This document shows, piece by piece, positions 30,864 through 39,319 of a DNA stretch of 64,000 bases. The notes below the pieces were generated by a model. It had not been told where the DNA came from, searched no databases, and saw nothing but the letters and a program-made list of their open reading frames with translations. The stretch spans positions 1 through 64,000 of the forward strand of contig CBFHJA010000003.1 in assembly GCA_965656085.1 (NCBI GenBank). The letters are read 5' to 3'. The first letter of the stretch is position 1, and each line of letters starts with the position of its first letter. Source of the stretch: Aliishimia sp965656085. GTDB taxonomy: Bacteria > Pseudomonadota > Alphaproteobacteria > Rhodobacterales > Rhodobacteraceae. The translations under genes were made by a program, and so were the position numbers.

Positions 30864-32834
30864 TTACCTCAGCGCGCCGGCTTCGACGAGCGCCTCATGC
30901 TTTTCGGCATTGAACCACCAGAAATCCAGTTGCCCGAGCGCATAAGGCGGCAGCGGGGTCGGATATTCGTACTGATCGTAATAGGCGACCCATGTGCTCG
31001 GGTTGTACCACATCGGGATCATGATGAACTCGTGCCGCAGCGCCCGGTCGAGTGCCCGCAGCGTGTATTCTTCTTCCTCGCGGCTCTGGGCGGCGAGCGA
31101 GGCGTCGATGATCGTATCCACAAGCTCCGATTGCAGCGAGGCGGGGTTGAAGAGCGAGATGATCGCGTCTTCCGACCCGTAGCGCTGGTGCAGCCCGGTC
31201 CCGGTGCCGAGAAGGGCCACGTAGCTGTCGTAGATCAGGTCATAATCCTTGTCGCGCTCGCGTAGCGTGTATTGCGAGGGATCGACCTTTTCGAGCGTGA
31301 TGTCGATGCCCATGGCCTCAACGTTGCTGACGTAATTCTCCATCACCGCGCTCAAAGTCGGCGAAGAGGCGGAGTTGAACAGGAACGTGAGGCTCAGCGG
31401 CTCCCCGGAGGCGTTGCGGCGCACGCCCTGATCGTCCACGCCCCAGCCGGCCTCGTCCAGAAGCCGCATGGCTTTGCGCAGGTTCCGGCGGTCAAGCAGG
31501 CGGTTTGCATTGGACGCGTGCGGCATCCGCCCCGGCTCGGTGAGCATCTCCGGCGGGACCAGATCGCCGAGCGATTGCAGCAAGTCCAATTCTTCGCCAC
31601 TCGCAGGCGCGCGCGCATCCATCACCGTGCCTTCGGAGTAGGAGGTGCGCTGCGAGAACAGCCCATATTGCAGGCTCTCGTTCGTCCACTCGAAATTATA
31701 GGCCAGCGACAGCGCCTCGCGCACCCGCACGTCCTTCAGCACGTCTTTCTGCAGGTTGAACACGATCCCCGTCGGGGTCGGCGGCGTGCCGTCAGGCAGT
31801 TCTTCCTTCACCACATAGCCCTGATCGACCTTGGGAAATTCATAGGCCCGCGCCCATTTCTGCGAATCGCCCTCGCCCCGGAACGTGTATTCGCCCGCCT
31901 TGAAGGCCTCGAACGCGGCAGTGTCGTCGGCGAAATACTCCACGCGGATAGTCTCGAAATTGTGCCGACCGCGATTGATCGGCAGGTCCTTGCCCCAGTA
32001 GTCGGGGTTGAGCTTGTAGACCACGCGGCGGTTCACCTCGATCTCGTCCACCACGTAAGGCCCCGAGCCGGGCGAGGTTTCGAGCCGGGCCTCGTCGAGC
32101 CGCGCGCCGGTTTCCTCGAACCATGTCTTGGACCAGACCGGCACGCCGCCGACCTGATCGATCAGCGAACGGCGGGAGATGCCGTCGGCGAATTCGAACT
32201 TGATCGTGTAGTCGTCGATTACTTCGGCGTTGGGGATGCGCTTCCTGACGGCAGCGGCATAGGACGGAAGCCCTTGGTCCAGAAGCAGATTGTGACTGAA
32301 TAGCACATCATGAGCGGTGAGCGGGGTCCCGTCCGAGAAGGTCACGTCCTGCCGCATGTGGAAAATCACCCAAGACTTGTCCTTGGGATATTCGAGATGC
32401 GTGCAGAGCAGACAATAGCCCTCGCCATAGGTGTCGGCGGCGGCGGACCAGCCTGCGGTCGGCATGTCACCGAGCAGGCTTTCATACATCATCCAGCTCA
32501 GCGTCGCGCGGCGACCCTTGCGCGAATAGGGGTTCATCGAATCGAACGTTCCCACGGAGGAAAAACTGATCTCGCCGCCCTTGGGCGCGTCGGGGTTCAC
32601 ATGGTCGAAATGTTCGAAATCGGCAGGATACTTGAGATCGCCGTAGAACGAATACCCATGGCTGACGATCATCTCTTCGTGGTTTTCGGCGCGGGCTTGC
32701 AAAGCAAGTGCCGAAACCAGCCCGAGCGCCAGAAGTCCCATTTTCCATACACCGCTGTGGCGCGGCGCGGCGGCGCGGGTTTTGACCTGCGCCTCGTGGC
32801 GGTGGATGTGACGGCGGCCCGGCTTGGGGATCAT
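30864..32834 (-). CDS. yejA: Extracellular peptide-binding protein YejA
   Basis: A 656-residue SBP_bac_5 family protein with a long N-region and a signal peptide whose hydrophobic core is MGLLALGLVSALALQARA (about residues 32-49). The mature protein begins near ENHEEMIVSHGYSF. The DPP-type signature is seen in HMRQDVTFSDGTPLTAHDVL. It delivers peptides to YejBE in the periplasm. First gene of the operon; the ATG has AGAAGGACAG upstream. Confidence 0.92.
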   Translation of the reverse strand: MIPKPGRRHIHRHEAQVKTRAAAPRHSGVWKMGLLALGLVSALALQARAENHEEMIVSHGYSFYGDLKYPADFEHFDHVNPDAPKGGEISFSSVGTFDSMNPYSRKGRRATLSWMMYESLLGDMPTAGWSAAADTYGEGYCLLCTHLEYPKDKSWVIFHMRQDVTFSDGTPLTAHDVLFSHNLLLDQGLPSYAAAVRKRIPNAEVIDDYTIKFEFADGISRRSLIDQVGGVPVWSKTWFEETGARLDEARLETSPGSGPYVVDEIEVNRRVVYKLNPDYWGKDLPINRGRHNFETIRVEYFADDTAAFEAFKAGEYTFRGEGDSQKWARAYEFPKVDQGYVVKEELPDGTPPTPTGIVFNLQKDVLKDVRVREALSLAYNFEWTNESLQYGLFSQRTSYSEGTVMDARAPASGEELDLLQSLGDLVPPEMLTEPGRMPHASNANRLLDRRNLRKAMRLLDEAGWGVDDQGVRRNASGEPLSLTFLFNSASSPTLSAVMENYVSNVEAMGIDITLEKVDPSQYTLRERDKDYDLIYDSYVALLGTGTGLHQRYGSEDAIISLFNPASLQSELVDTIIDASLAAQSREEEEYTLRALDRALRHEFIMIPMWYNPSTWVAYYDQYEYPTPLPPYALGQLDFWWFNAEKHEALVEAGALR

Positions 32835-32973
32835 GTCTCTGTCCTTCTGGTCAGTCCGATTTTGCTATTACTTAAGGTAGTTTGCCCGGACTCCAACATT
32901 CAAGTTGAGATTGCGTGAACGGAAGCCGGAACAACGCATCCGTGATCACGCGGTAAGCATTTGGTCCAGACAG

Positions 32974-33006
32974 CAAAAAGGCCCGCAAGCGGGTGCTTGC
33001 AGGCCT
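32974..33006 (-). terminator. Intrinsic terminator of the cytochrome c gene
   Basis: On the minus strand a 12-bp stem AGGCCTGCAAGC / GCTTGCGGGCCT (one G-T pair, loop ACCC) is followed by a run of T. It starts 24 bases after the cytochrome c stop codon and is a classic rho-independent terminator. Confidence 0.85.
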
Positions 33007-33029
33007 GAGTTATTTCACCTTTGGTCCGA

Positions 33030-33533
33030 TTAGCTGCCGAATGTCGCGAGATAGGCGATCAGGTTCGCGCGGTCCTCGGGATCGGACAAGCCGCGATAGG
33101 CCATCGACGTGCCGGGCGCGTATTCGCGCGGGTTGGCGATAAAGCCGTTCAGGTTGGCCGGGGTCCAGCTGCCATCCATGCCCGCCAGCGTGTCGGAATA
33201 GCCGAAGCCATCCGCGACTCCTTTTTCCCGGTCCACGACGCCGTAGAGATAGGGGCCGGTGCCGTTCGCGCCTCGCTCAAGCTTGTGGCAAGCGCTGCAT
33301 TGGCGGAACAGACGCTCGCCCTTGCTGGCATCTGCCGATGCATAGATTTCCTCGAAGCTGACTTCGACGACTTCTTCTTCCTCAGCGCTGCCATCGTCAG
33401 TTTCGATCACGTATGCCTGCTCGCCGTGGCTGCCCACATCATAAAGCTCTTGCGCGGCCCACTGACCGAGGAGGAAAATCAAGAGCGCGCCGCAGAGCGA
33501 GCCCGCAACCTTCGTGAAAGTCATCGTATCCAT
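33030..33533 (-). CDS. cycM: Membrane-anchored cytochrome c (CycM / c_y type)
   Basis: A 167-residue class I cytochrome c. Residues 8-29 form an uncleaved N-terminal membrane anchor, followed by a strongly acidic linker (DDGSAEEEEVVEV). The haem is bound at C79-SA-C82-H83 and the Met ligand lies in GTSMAYRG. Relatives (cytochrome c_y, c552) carry electrons from the bc1 complex to cbb3 or aa3 oxidases in the membrane. Transcribed alone and ended by a strong terminator; divergent from pheA. Confidence 0.9.
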   Translation of the reverse strand: MDTMTFTKVAGSLCGALLIFLLGQWAAQELYDVGSHGEQAYVIETDDGSAEEEEVVEVSFEEIYASADASKGERLFRQCSACHKLERGANGTGPYLYGVVDREKGVADGFGYSDTLAGMDGSWTPANLNGFIANPREYAPGTSMAYRGLSDPEDRANLIAYLATFGS

Positions 33534-33673
33534 GGTTAGCCCAAATATCCGTTGTGTTCCCGTGTCGCGGGGTATCTATTGCTTCCCCTCGGGCGTGGCA
33601 AGGTATACCTACCGCGACCAAACGCCCTGCAAGATGGACGCAGCGTCAGGGTGGCGAAAAAGGACGACTCGCA

Positions 33674-34504
33674 ATGACGAACCGCATTTCTTTTCAAGGC
33701 GATCTGGGCGCTTACGGGCATGAGGCGTGCCTCAAGGCGGCACCGCATATGGACCCGCTGCCCTGTCAGACCTTCGAGGACACGATCGCTGCGGTTAAAA
33801 CCGGCAAGGCCGATATGGCCATGGTCCCGGTCGAAAACACCACCTATGGCCGCGTCGCCGATATCCATCGCCTGCTCCCGGAAAGCGGGCTGCATATCGT
33901 CGGCGAGGCCTTCGTGCGTGTGCGCATCGCGCTAATGGCTCTGCCCGGACAGGCCCTGAGCGATATCAAGCATGTCCGCGCGCATCTGGTGCTCTTGCCG
34001 CAAGCCGGTGCGTTCCTCGACGCGCATGGGATCACCAGCGCACCGGCGGCCGACAGTGCGGGGGCGGCGGCGGAACTGGCGCGGTCCGGCAAGATGGGCG
34101 AAGGCGTGCTGGCCAGCGAGATCGCGGCGCAGATTCACGGGTTGGACGTGCTTGCCCGCGATATCGAGGATCATGGCCACAACACCACCCGGTTCCTGCT
34201 CATGGCCCCGACCATCGACACCGCACGCCGGGGCGAGCGGATGATCACCACCTTCGTGTTCGAAGTGCGCAACATTCCCGCCGCGCTCTACAAGGCAATG
34301 GGCGGCTTTGCGACGAACGGCGTGAACATGACCAAGCTGGAAAGCTACATGGTCGGCGGTCGGTTCACCGCGACGCAGTTTTACGCCGATATCGAAGGCC
34401 ATCCGGAAGACGCCCCGGTGGCGCGCGCGCTCGAAGAACTGCGTTACTTCACCAACATGCTGAACGTGCTCGGCGTATACCCTGCGGACCACGCCCGCGA
34501 CTAA
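33674..34504 (+). CDS. pheA: Prephenate dehydratase
   Basis: A 276-residue monofunctional enzyme converting prephenate to phenylpyruvate in phenylalanine synthesis. The PDT domain shows SFQGDLGAYGHEAC, VPVENTTYGRVADI and the catalytic TTRFLLM; the C-terminal ACT domain (TTFVFEVRNIPAALYKAMGG, then KLESYMVGG) provides feedback control by phenylalanine. The ATG at 33674 matches the domain start; the frame is open upstream. Its TAA overlaps the stop of the convergent SRPBCC gene. Confidence 0.93.
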   Translation: MTNRISFQGDLGAYGHEACLKAAPHMDPLPCQTFEDTIAAVKTGKADMAMVPVENTTYGRVADIHRLLPESGLHIVGEAFVRVRIALMALPGQALSDIKHVRAHLVLLPQAGAFLDAHGITSAPAADSAGAAAELARSGKMGEGVLASEIAAQIHGLDVLARDIEDHGHNTTRFLLMAPTIDTARRGERMITTFVFEVRNIPAALYKAMGGFATNGVNMTKLESYMVGGRFTATQFYADIEGHPEDAPVARALEELRYFTNMLNVLGVYPADHARD

Positions 34505-34968
34505 CTGGCCTGCTTGTAGCGGGTCTCGATATCCTTGGAATACTCGGCCACCCGCAGTTTGAACTGCGCGATCAGGTTTGCCTTGCCGAGCTTCATGGAT
34601 TGGACGAGAAGCCGCGCGGGCAGCGTTTTGGGGCGCAGATCGAGCGCGACCGCCACGCGGGTGCGCTGCGGTGAGAGCGCCACGAGATCCAGAACGAAAT
34701 CACTGGCGAGATTCGGCGAGCGGGCCGCGATCTTCATCCGGTTCGGGGGCTCGAACTGCACCATTTCAAGCGCCATTTTCCGCCGCCGCCCGCGCAGCGA
34801 GAAGGCGATATCCCATGTCATGCCCAGCCCCGTCACACACGGATCGGAACTGCGCCGCACCTCCGCGCCGCGCCGCATGGCGGACCGCTCATAGCGCTCC
34901 ACGTCGCTGAGCATCCCGAACACCTCGCCGATCGGCGCGTCGATATCTTCCCTTGCCGAAAACTTCAT
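34501..34968 (-). CDS. SRPBCC-family (START-like) protein
   Basis: A 155-residue protein with the polyketide-cyclase/START-like pattern: KFSAREDIDAPIGEVFGMLS at the N-terminus, a central WDIAFSLRGRRRKMALEMV, and a C-terminal helix. No signal peptide. The fold binds a hydrophobic ligand in a cavity, but no function can be assigned. It overlaps pheA tail to tail by four bases. Confidence 0.7.
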   Translation of the reverse strand: MKFSAREDIDAPIGEVFGMLSDVERYERSAMRRGAEVRRSSDPCVTGLGMTWDIAFSLRGRRRKMALEMVQFEPPNRMKIAARSPNLASDFVLDLVALSPQRTRVAVALDLRPKTLPARLLVQSMKLGKANLIAQFKLRVAEYSKDIETRYKQAS

Positions 34969-35025
34969 GACTCACCCCAAAACAACCGCGCCGCGTCCAT
35001 GCCGCAGCGCTATGGCCAAATTGTG

Positions 35026-35994
35026 TCACGCGAGCGTATCGGCCAGCCAGTTTTCGAGCAAAAAATGCGCAATTGCGCCCTTGCGGGCCGGCAGCAGCAC
35101 CGGGTGGCGGCCCTCGAAGGCCTCCTGCATCTCCTCCCGGCTCACCCACATCGCGTGTTCAAGCTCCACCGGGTCGATGGTGATCTGCTCGCTGAGCGCC
35201 TCGCCGTGACAGCCGAACATCAGCGAAGCCGGGAAAGGCCATGGCTGGCTGGCAAGATAGCCCACCTCGCCGACCCGCACGCCCGCCTCTTCGAACACTT
35301 CGCGCCGCACGGCTGCCTCCAGCGTCTCGCCGGGTTCCACGAAGCCCGCGAGCAGCGAGAACATGCCGCGCGGCCAGCCCGGCGAGCGGCCCATCAGCAC
35401 GTTGTCGCCGCGTGTGATGAGCATGATCACCACCGGGTCGGTGCGCGGGAAGTGATGCGCGCCGCAGGCCGTGCAGATGCGCTGCCAACCGGCCTGCGCC
35501 ATCTCGGTGGCCGCACCGCATTTGGCGCAGAACCGGTGCGAGGCGTGCCATCCGAACACCGCCCGTGCGCTGGCTGCAAGCTCCGCATCGCGCGGGTTGA
35601 GCCATGTCATGATGCGCCTGAGTTCGGCGAAGACCTCGCCCGGCCCGGTGTCCGGGTGGACTTGTTCGGTGGGGTCCAGAAACTGGTTGAGCAGGGTTTC
35701 ATCGACGACGTCGGGCTCCCATGCGTCAATGGCAAAGGCAAAGCACGGCGCGCCGTCCTCGCGGCCCAGCAGCACCGGGGCCTCGCGTGCCTCGGCAAGC
35801 ACCGCGTGATCCATCGGCAACCGGAGCAGGTGCGCCGGGCGCTCCTTCTGAATGAGGGGCTTGCCCCGCCAGAGCGCGATGGCCCGCGCCTCCGGATGCG
35901 TGCGGGCGGCCTCGACCGCCGCCGGATCGGCGCGTATCTCGCCCGCCCGGTCCAGCCCGGAGCCTCCGAAAGTGACTGTTTCCGCGTGTTTCAT
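35026..35994 (-). CDS. nudC: NADH/NAD+ pyrophosphatase, Nudix family
   Basis: A 322-residue NudC-type enzyme that cleaves NAD(H), and in E. coli also removes NAD caps from RNA. A four-cysteine zinc site (CAKCG ... CTACG) precedes the Nudix box GFVEPGETLEAAVRREVFEE, and the NADH-specific SQPWPFPASLM motif follows. An N-terminal NUDIX-like domain completes the usual architecture. Cytosolic, monocistronic. Confidence 0.92.
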   Translation of the reverse strand: MKHAETVTFGGSGLDRAGEIRADPAAVEAARTHPEARAIALWRGKPLIQKERPAHLLRLPMDHAVLAEAREAPVLLGREDGAPCFAFAIDAWEPDVVDETLLNQFLDPTEQVHPDTGPGEVFAELRRIMTWLNPRDAELAASARAVFGWHASHRFCAKCGAATEMAQAGWQRICTACGAHHFPRTDPVVIMLITRGDNVLMGRSPGWPRGMFSLLAGFVEPGETLEAAVRREVFEEAGVRVGEVGYLASQPWPFPASLMFGCHGEALSEQITIDPVELEHAMWVSREEMQEAFEGRHPVLLPARKGAIAHFLLENWLADTLA

Positions 35995-36117
35995 CCCTGC
36001 CTCTCATCCTTCTTTCCCGCAGACCTTGCATGACCCGCGCGGCTGCGCAACTCTCACGCGACCGGGCCGCGCTCTGCATAGGGGATTGGCCCGGCCCAAT
36101 AACGAGGACTTGCCAAG

Positions 36118-37929
36118 GTGATACCCCCATCTGGCACCGCGACATTGCTGCGAATTCTGGCCACTTCGGATGTGCATATGCACCTGAAGCGTCACGACTA
36201 TTTTGCCGACGCACCGCTCGAAGGCCGTGGCCTCGAAGGGCTTGCGGACCAGATCGCGGTGCTCAGGAGCGAGGCGACCGCGCAGGGCCGGCACTGTCTG
36301 CTCCTCGACAATGGCGATTTGCTGCAAGGCACACCGCTCGGCGATCATCTGGCCGCATGCGCGCCGGCTGACGATCCGCACCCGGTGGCGCAGGCGCTCG
36401 GCGCGCTTGGCTATGACGCCATGGGGCTCGGCAATCACGATCTGGATTACGGGCTGGACTACCTCGAAAGGTTCGCCCGCGACCTGCCCTGCCCGCTGCT
36501 GAGCTCCAACTTGCACCTCAGCGCGCCGTCGGACTGGCTCCACCCGTCGCTCTTGCTCGATCTCGGCGGCGTGAGGGTCGGGCTGCTCTCCGTTCTGCCG
36601 GAACGCACCATGCTCTGGGCCCATGCCCGTCTGGCCGGGCGCGCCACGATCCGCGACATGACCACGACATGCCGCGCAGTCGCGACGGACCTCAGGGCGC
36701 GGGGCGCAGATCTGGTCGTCGCGCTCGCCCATACCGGGATCGGCCGCTGCCCGGAGGAGAATGCGCTGGCGATGATCGCTCGGACGGGCGCTGTGGACGC
36801 GCTGATCGGCGGGCACACGCATAAGTCCTTTCCAGCCCCGGAGCCGCTGGCGGGCGCGGGCGCGATCAATCTCGACCGGGGCACGCTGCACGGCGTGCCC
36901 ACGGTGATGCCCGGCTTCGCGGCAGAGGCGCTTGGCTGTATCGATCTGCATGTCGCGCGCACCGCCGATGGAAGCGCCGAGATCAGTCACGCGCAGGCCC
37001 GCCTGCACAGGCCCTTCGCCCCGCAGACGCGCGCCGCACCGCAGCTTGCCGCGCTCACCGCGCCACATCACGCGGTCCGCAGCACTCTGAACGAAGAGTT
37101 GGGCCGGACCGACACCGCCTTGACGAGCTACATGGCGCAAGTGCGCCCGACACGCTTGCTGGAGATATCCGCCGCCGCGATGATCGACGCGCTGACGCCT
37201 CTGGGCGGCGCCCATGGCTTTGCGGATTTGCCGGTGCTGGCAGCCGTGTCTCCGGCGCGCGCTGGCGGCGCGGGGGGACCTCTGAACTACGCGGATATCC
37301 CCGCCGGCCCGCTGCGCCGCCGTCATGTCGCCGAATTGCACTCTTTCAAGGACCATGTGTGGGGAGTGCCGGTCACCGGCGCGGAGCTGCGCGATTGGCT
37401 GGAGAAATCTGCGGCGGCCTTTGCGGAGATGGCGGGCGCAGGTGGCGCGGGATTGCTCTCGCCGGCTGTTCCCGCGTTCGAATTCGATACGATCTACGGG
37501 CTCACCTACGAGATCAACCCGCTGGCCCCTCCGCGCTATGACCGCAACGGCCTGCTGCTGGACGCGCAGGCCTCGCGCATCACCGATCTGCGCTATCTTG
37601 GCCGGCGGGTCCGGGACCGGGACCGGTTTCTCGTGGCCGCGAGCAATTACCGAGCCTGCGGCGGCGGCCAGTTCCCACACCTGTGTCCCGAGCGCGACAT
37701 GCTGCGCACCGATCTGCCATCGGCGCAGGTGATGCCGAGCTTCGTGGCCAGTGGCGCACCGACGCGGCTTCCTGAGCCGTGGCGGTTCGCTCGCGCGGCA
37801 CAGGGACACCGCACGTGGTTCGACACGGGCCCCGGTGCCAAACCGCATCTGGACGACATCGCGCATCTGGCACCAGAAGAGCAGGGGATCACCGATGCGG
37901 GCTTTCTGCGTCTCACGATCACGCTTTAG
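36118..37929 (+). CDS. 5'-nucleotidase / 2',3'-cyclic phosphodiesterase-like protein without signal peptide
   Basis: A 603-residue calcineurin-like metallophosphoesterase with a 5_nucleotid_C domain. Metal-site motifs in order: ATSDVHMHL near the N-terminus, LDNGDLLQGTPLGD, GLGNHDLDYGLDYL, ALAHTGIG and GGHTHKSF; the C-terminal domain has FDTIYGLTYEINP and NYRACGGGQFP. Relatives such as CpdB are periplasmic, but the metal motif here begins within about 15 residues of the GTG start, leaving no room for a signal peptide. Either the protein is cytosolic or the true start was missed; no upstream signal sequence is evident in frame. Confidence 0.85.
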   Translation: MIPPSGTATLLRILATSDVHMHLKRHDYFADAPLEGRGLEGLADQIAVLRSEATAQGRHCLLLDNGDLLQGTPLGDHLAACAPADDPHPVAQALGALGYDAMGLGNHDLDYGLDYLERFARDLPCPLLSSNLHLSAPSDWLHPSLLLDLGGVRVGLLSVLPERTMLWAHARLAGRATIRDMTTTCRAVATDLRARGADLVVALAHTGIGRCPEENALAMIARTGAVDALIGGHTHKSFPAPEPLAGAGAINLDRGTLHGVPTVMPGFAAEALGCIDLHVARTADGSAEISHAQARLHRPFAPQTRAAPQLAALTAPHHAVRSTLNEELGRTDTALTSYMAQVRPTRLLEISAAAMIDALTPLGGAHGFADLPVLAAVSPARAGGAGGPLNYADIPAGPLRRRHVAELHSFKDHVWGVPVTGAELRDWLEKSAAAFAEMAGAGGAGLLSPAVPAFEFDTIYGLTYEINPLAPPRYDRNGLLLDAQASRITDLRYLGRRVRDRDRFLVAASNYRACGGGQFPHLCPERDMLRTDLPSAQVMPSFVASGAPTRLPEPWRFARAAQGHRTWFDTGPGAKPHLDDIAHLAPEEQGITDAGFLRLTITL

Positions 37930-37982
37930 AGACCCAATCGACCGGGTTGCAATTGCGCGCCACGCCAATTAGATGACCCTTT

Positions 37983-38076
37983 GAGAGGTTGGCGCGGGCA
38001 GGCGCCTCGCCAACCCGGTCAGGTCCGGAAGGAAGCAGCCGTAACGAGCCCCGCTTGGGTCGTTGTCCAGCCTCTC
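37983..38076 (+). ncRNA. ffs: Signal recognition particle RNA (small, 4.5S type)
   Basis: The conserved domain IV core GGTCCGGAAGGAAGCAGCC lies at about 38020-38038, inside a hairpin whose outer arms pair GAGAGGTTG-type sequence at the 5' end with CCAGCCTCTC at the 3' end. The roughly 94-nt length matches the small bacterial SRP RNA. It binds Ffh to target membrane and secreted proteins co-translationally. Confidence 0.93.
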
Positions 38077-38131
38077 ACCCTAACACCTCCACGTTTAGCT
38101 GTTGGCGGGGAACACGGCCCGCCGCCGGGGC

Positions 38132-39121
38132 TCAAGTGCTCAGGACGATATCCTCTGGTGTCAGATCTGCCGGCCCCAGAACATGCACGACCGGGGTGCC
38201 GTTGATCGACACGACCGACCCGCTGCCATCTGCAAGCGACGCAACGGTGATCGGATTGCCCACCAAATCGCCCGGCTCCGTGGGCGTCGGCCCGAGCAAC
38301 AGAGCAGAGCCGCCCTCAAGTTCCAGCGTGTCCTTGCCGCGCTCGAAATCGGTGATTGTCACGACGTCATACCCCTCTTCGACGCCTGCGAAGACATCGA
38401 CGGTGACGGTATCGAAGCCGCGCCCGGTCTCGACCCTGTCGCCTTCGTCCACGATCAGCGTGTCAAAGCCGAACCCTCCCTTAACGGTGTCGGGGGTGCC
38501 TTGATCGCTGTCTACATCTACGGTGACGATGACATCATCGCCTTGCTGGCCGTTTATGAAATTCGCGCCCAAACTGTCGGAGATCCTATCGTCGCCCGGC
38601 CCGCCGAAGACGCGATCGTCGCCGCCCTCGATCAACGCTTCGCCGTCCGGTCCGGACAAAGACGTGCTGTCCTCAAGTTCTGGGAAAGACAGGAAATCAT
38701 CCTCGCTCTCAACCGCACGGGCATCGACACCGCTGATGTCGTCACCTGCGCCGAGATCGATCTTGTCATCGCCTGCACCGCCAAAGACGAGATCCTCACC
38801 GTCACCGGCGTCGATGGTGTCATTGCCGCCCCCTGCGAGCACCACGTCGTCGCCGCCTGCGGTGTCGACCGTGATCGGTCCGCTGCGAAAATCTATCGCC
38901 TCAAGCAGCGCGGCGGATTGGTCCGCCGTGAGCTCGCCGTCGTCCACAAGATCGAGCAGATTGCTTTCGATCTCACCACGATAACTTTCGTCGATGATGA
39001 CGTCGCTCTCCTCGGAGAGGTTGTCGGGCTCCGATGTCCCGTCCGTGCTGTCGCTGCTCCCCGAATCAACCAGTTCCGCAACCAAGAACCCCATGGCCAC
39101 AAGGCCGAGTAGCGCCAACAT
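38132..39121 (-). CDS. RTX-type calcium-binding protein with N-terminal membrane segment
   Basis: About 329 residues. A hydrophobic N-terminus (MLALLGLVAMGFLVAEL) is followed by an acidic Ser/Asp linker and then haemolysin-type nonapeptide repeats: AGGGNDTIDAGDGEDLVFGG, AGDDKIDLGAGDD and GGPGDDRIS. A C-terminal region with DFERGKDTLELEG resembles the end domains of RTX proteins. The repeats bind Ca2+ outside the cytoplasm. ATG at 39121 is preferred because it puts the membrane segment at the N-terminus; GTG at 39178 is possible. Function unknown. Confidence 0.75.
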   Translation of the reverse strand: MLALLGLVAMGFLVAELVDSGSSDSTDGTSEPDNLSEESDVIIDESYRGEIESNLLDLVDDGELTADQSAALLEAIDFRSGPITVDTAGGDDVVLAGGGNDTIDAGDGEDLVFGGAGDDKIDLGAGDDISGVDARAVESEDDFLSFPELEDSTSLSGPDGEALIEGGDDRVFGGPGDDRISDSLGANFINGQQGDDVIVTVDVDSDQGTPDTVKGGFGFDTLIVDEGDRVETGRGFDTVTVDVFAGVEEGYDVVTITDFERGKDTLELEGGSALLLGPTPTEPGDLVGNPITVASLADGSGSVVSINGTPVVHVLGPADLTPEDIVLST

Positions 39122-39319
39122 CTTGATACCCACGTCCACACACCAAAGCTCGCGCGTGTTGTTGCACAGTTTTGACACAGTTTAAACGGGGATGATTTCA
39201 GGAAAGTCAGTGTTTCCAATGCGGCAACAATCTCCGGCTTGGTTTTTCCGCGCCGTGAACTGGACCCCGCCCGCGCAGGGGTCTACCCTGCACCCTCATC
39301 CTTCAGCCAAAGGCCCCGC

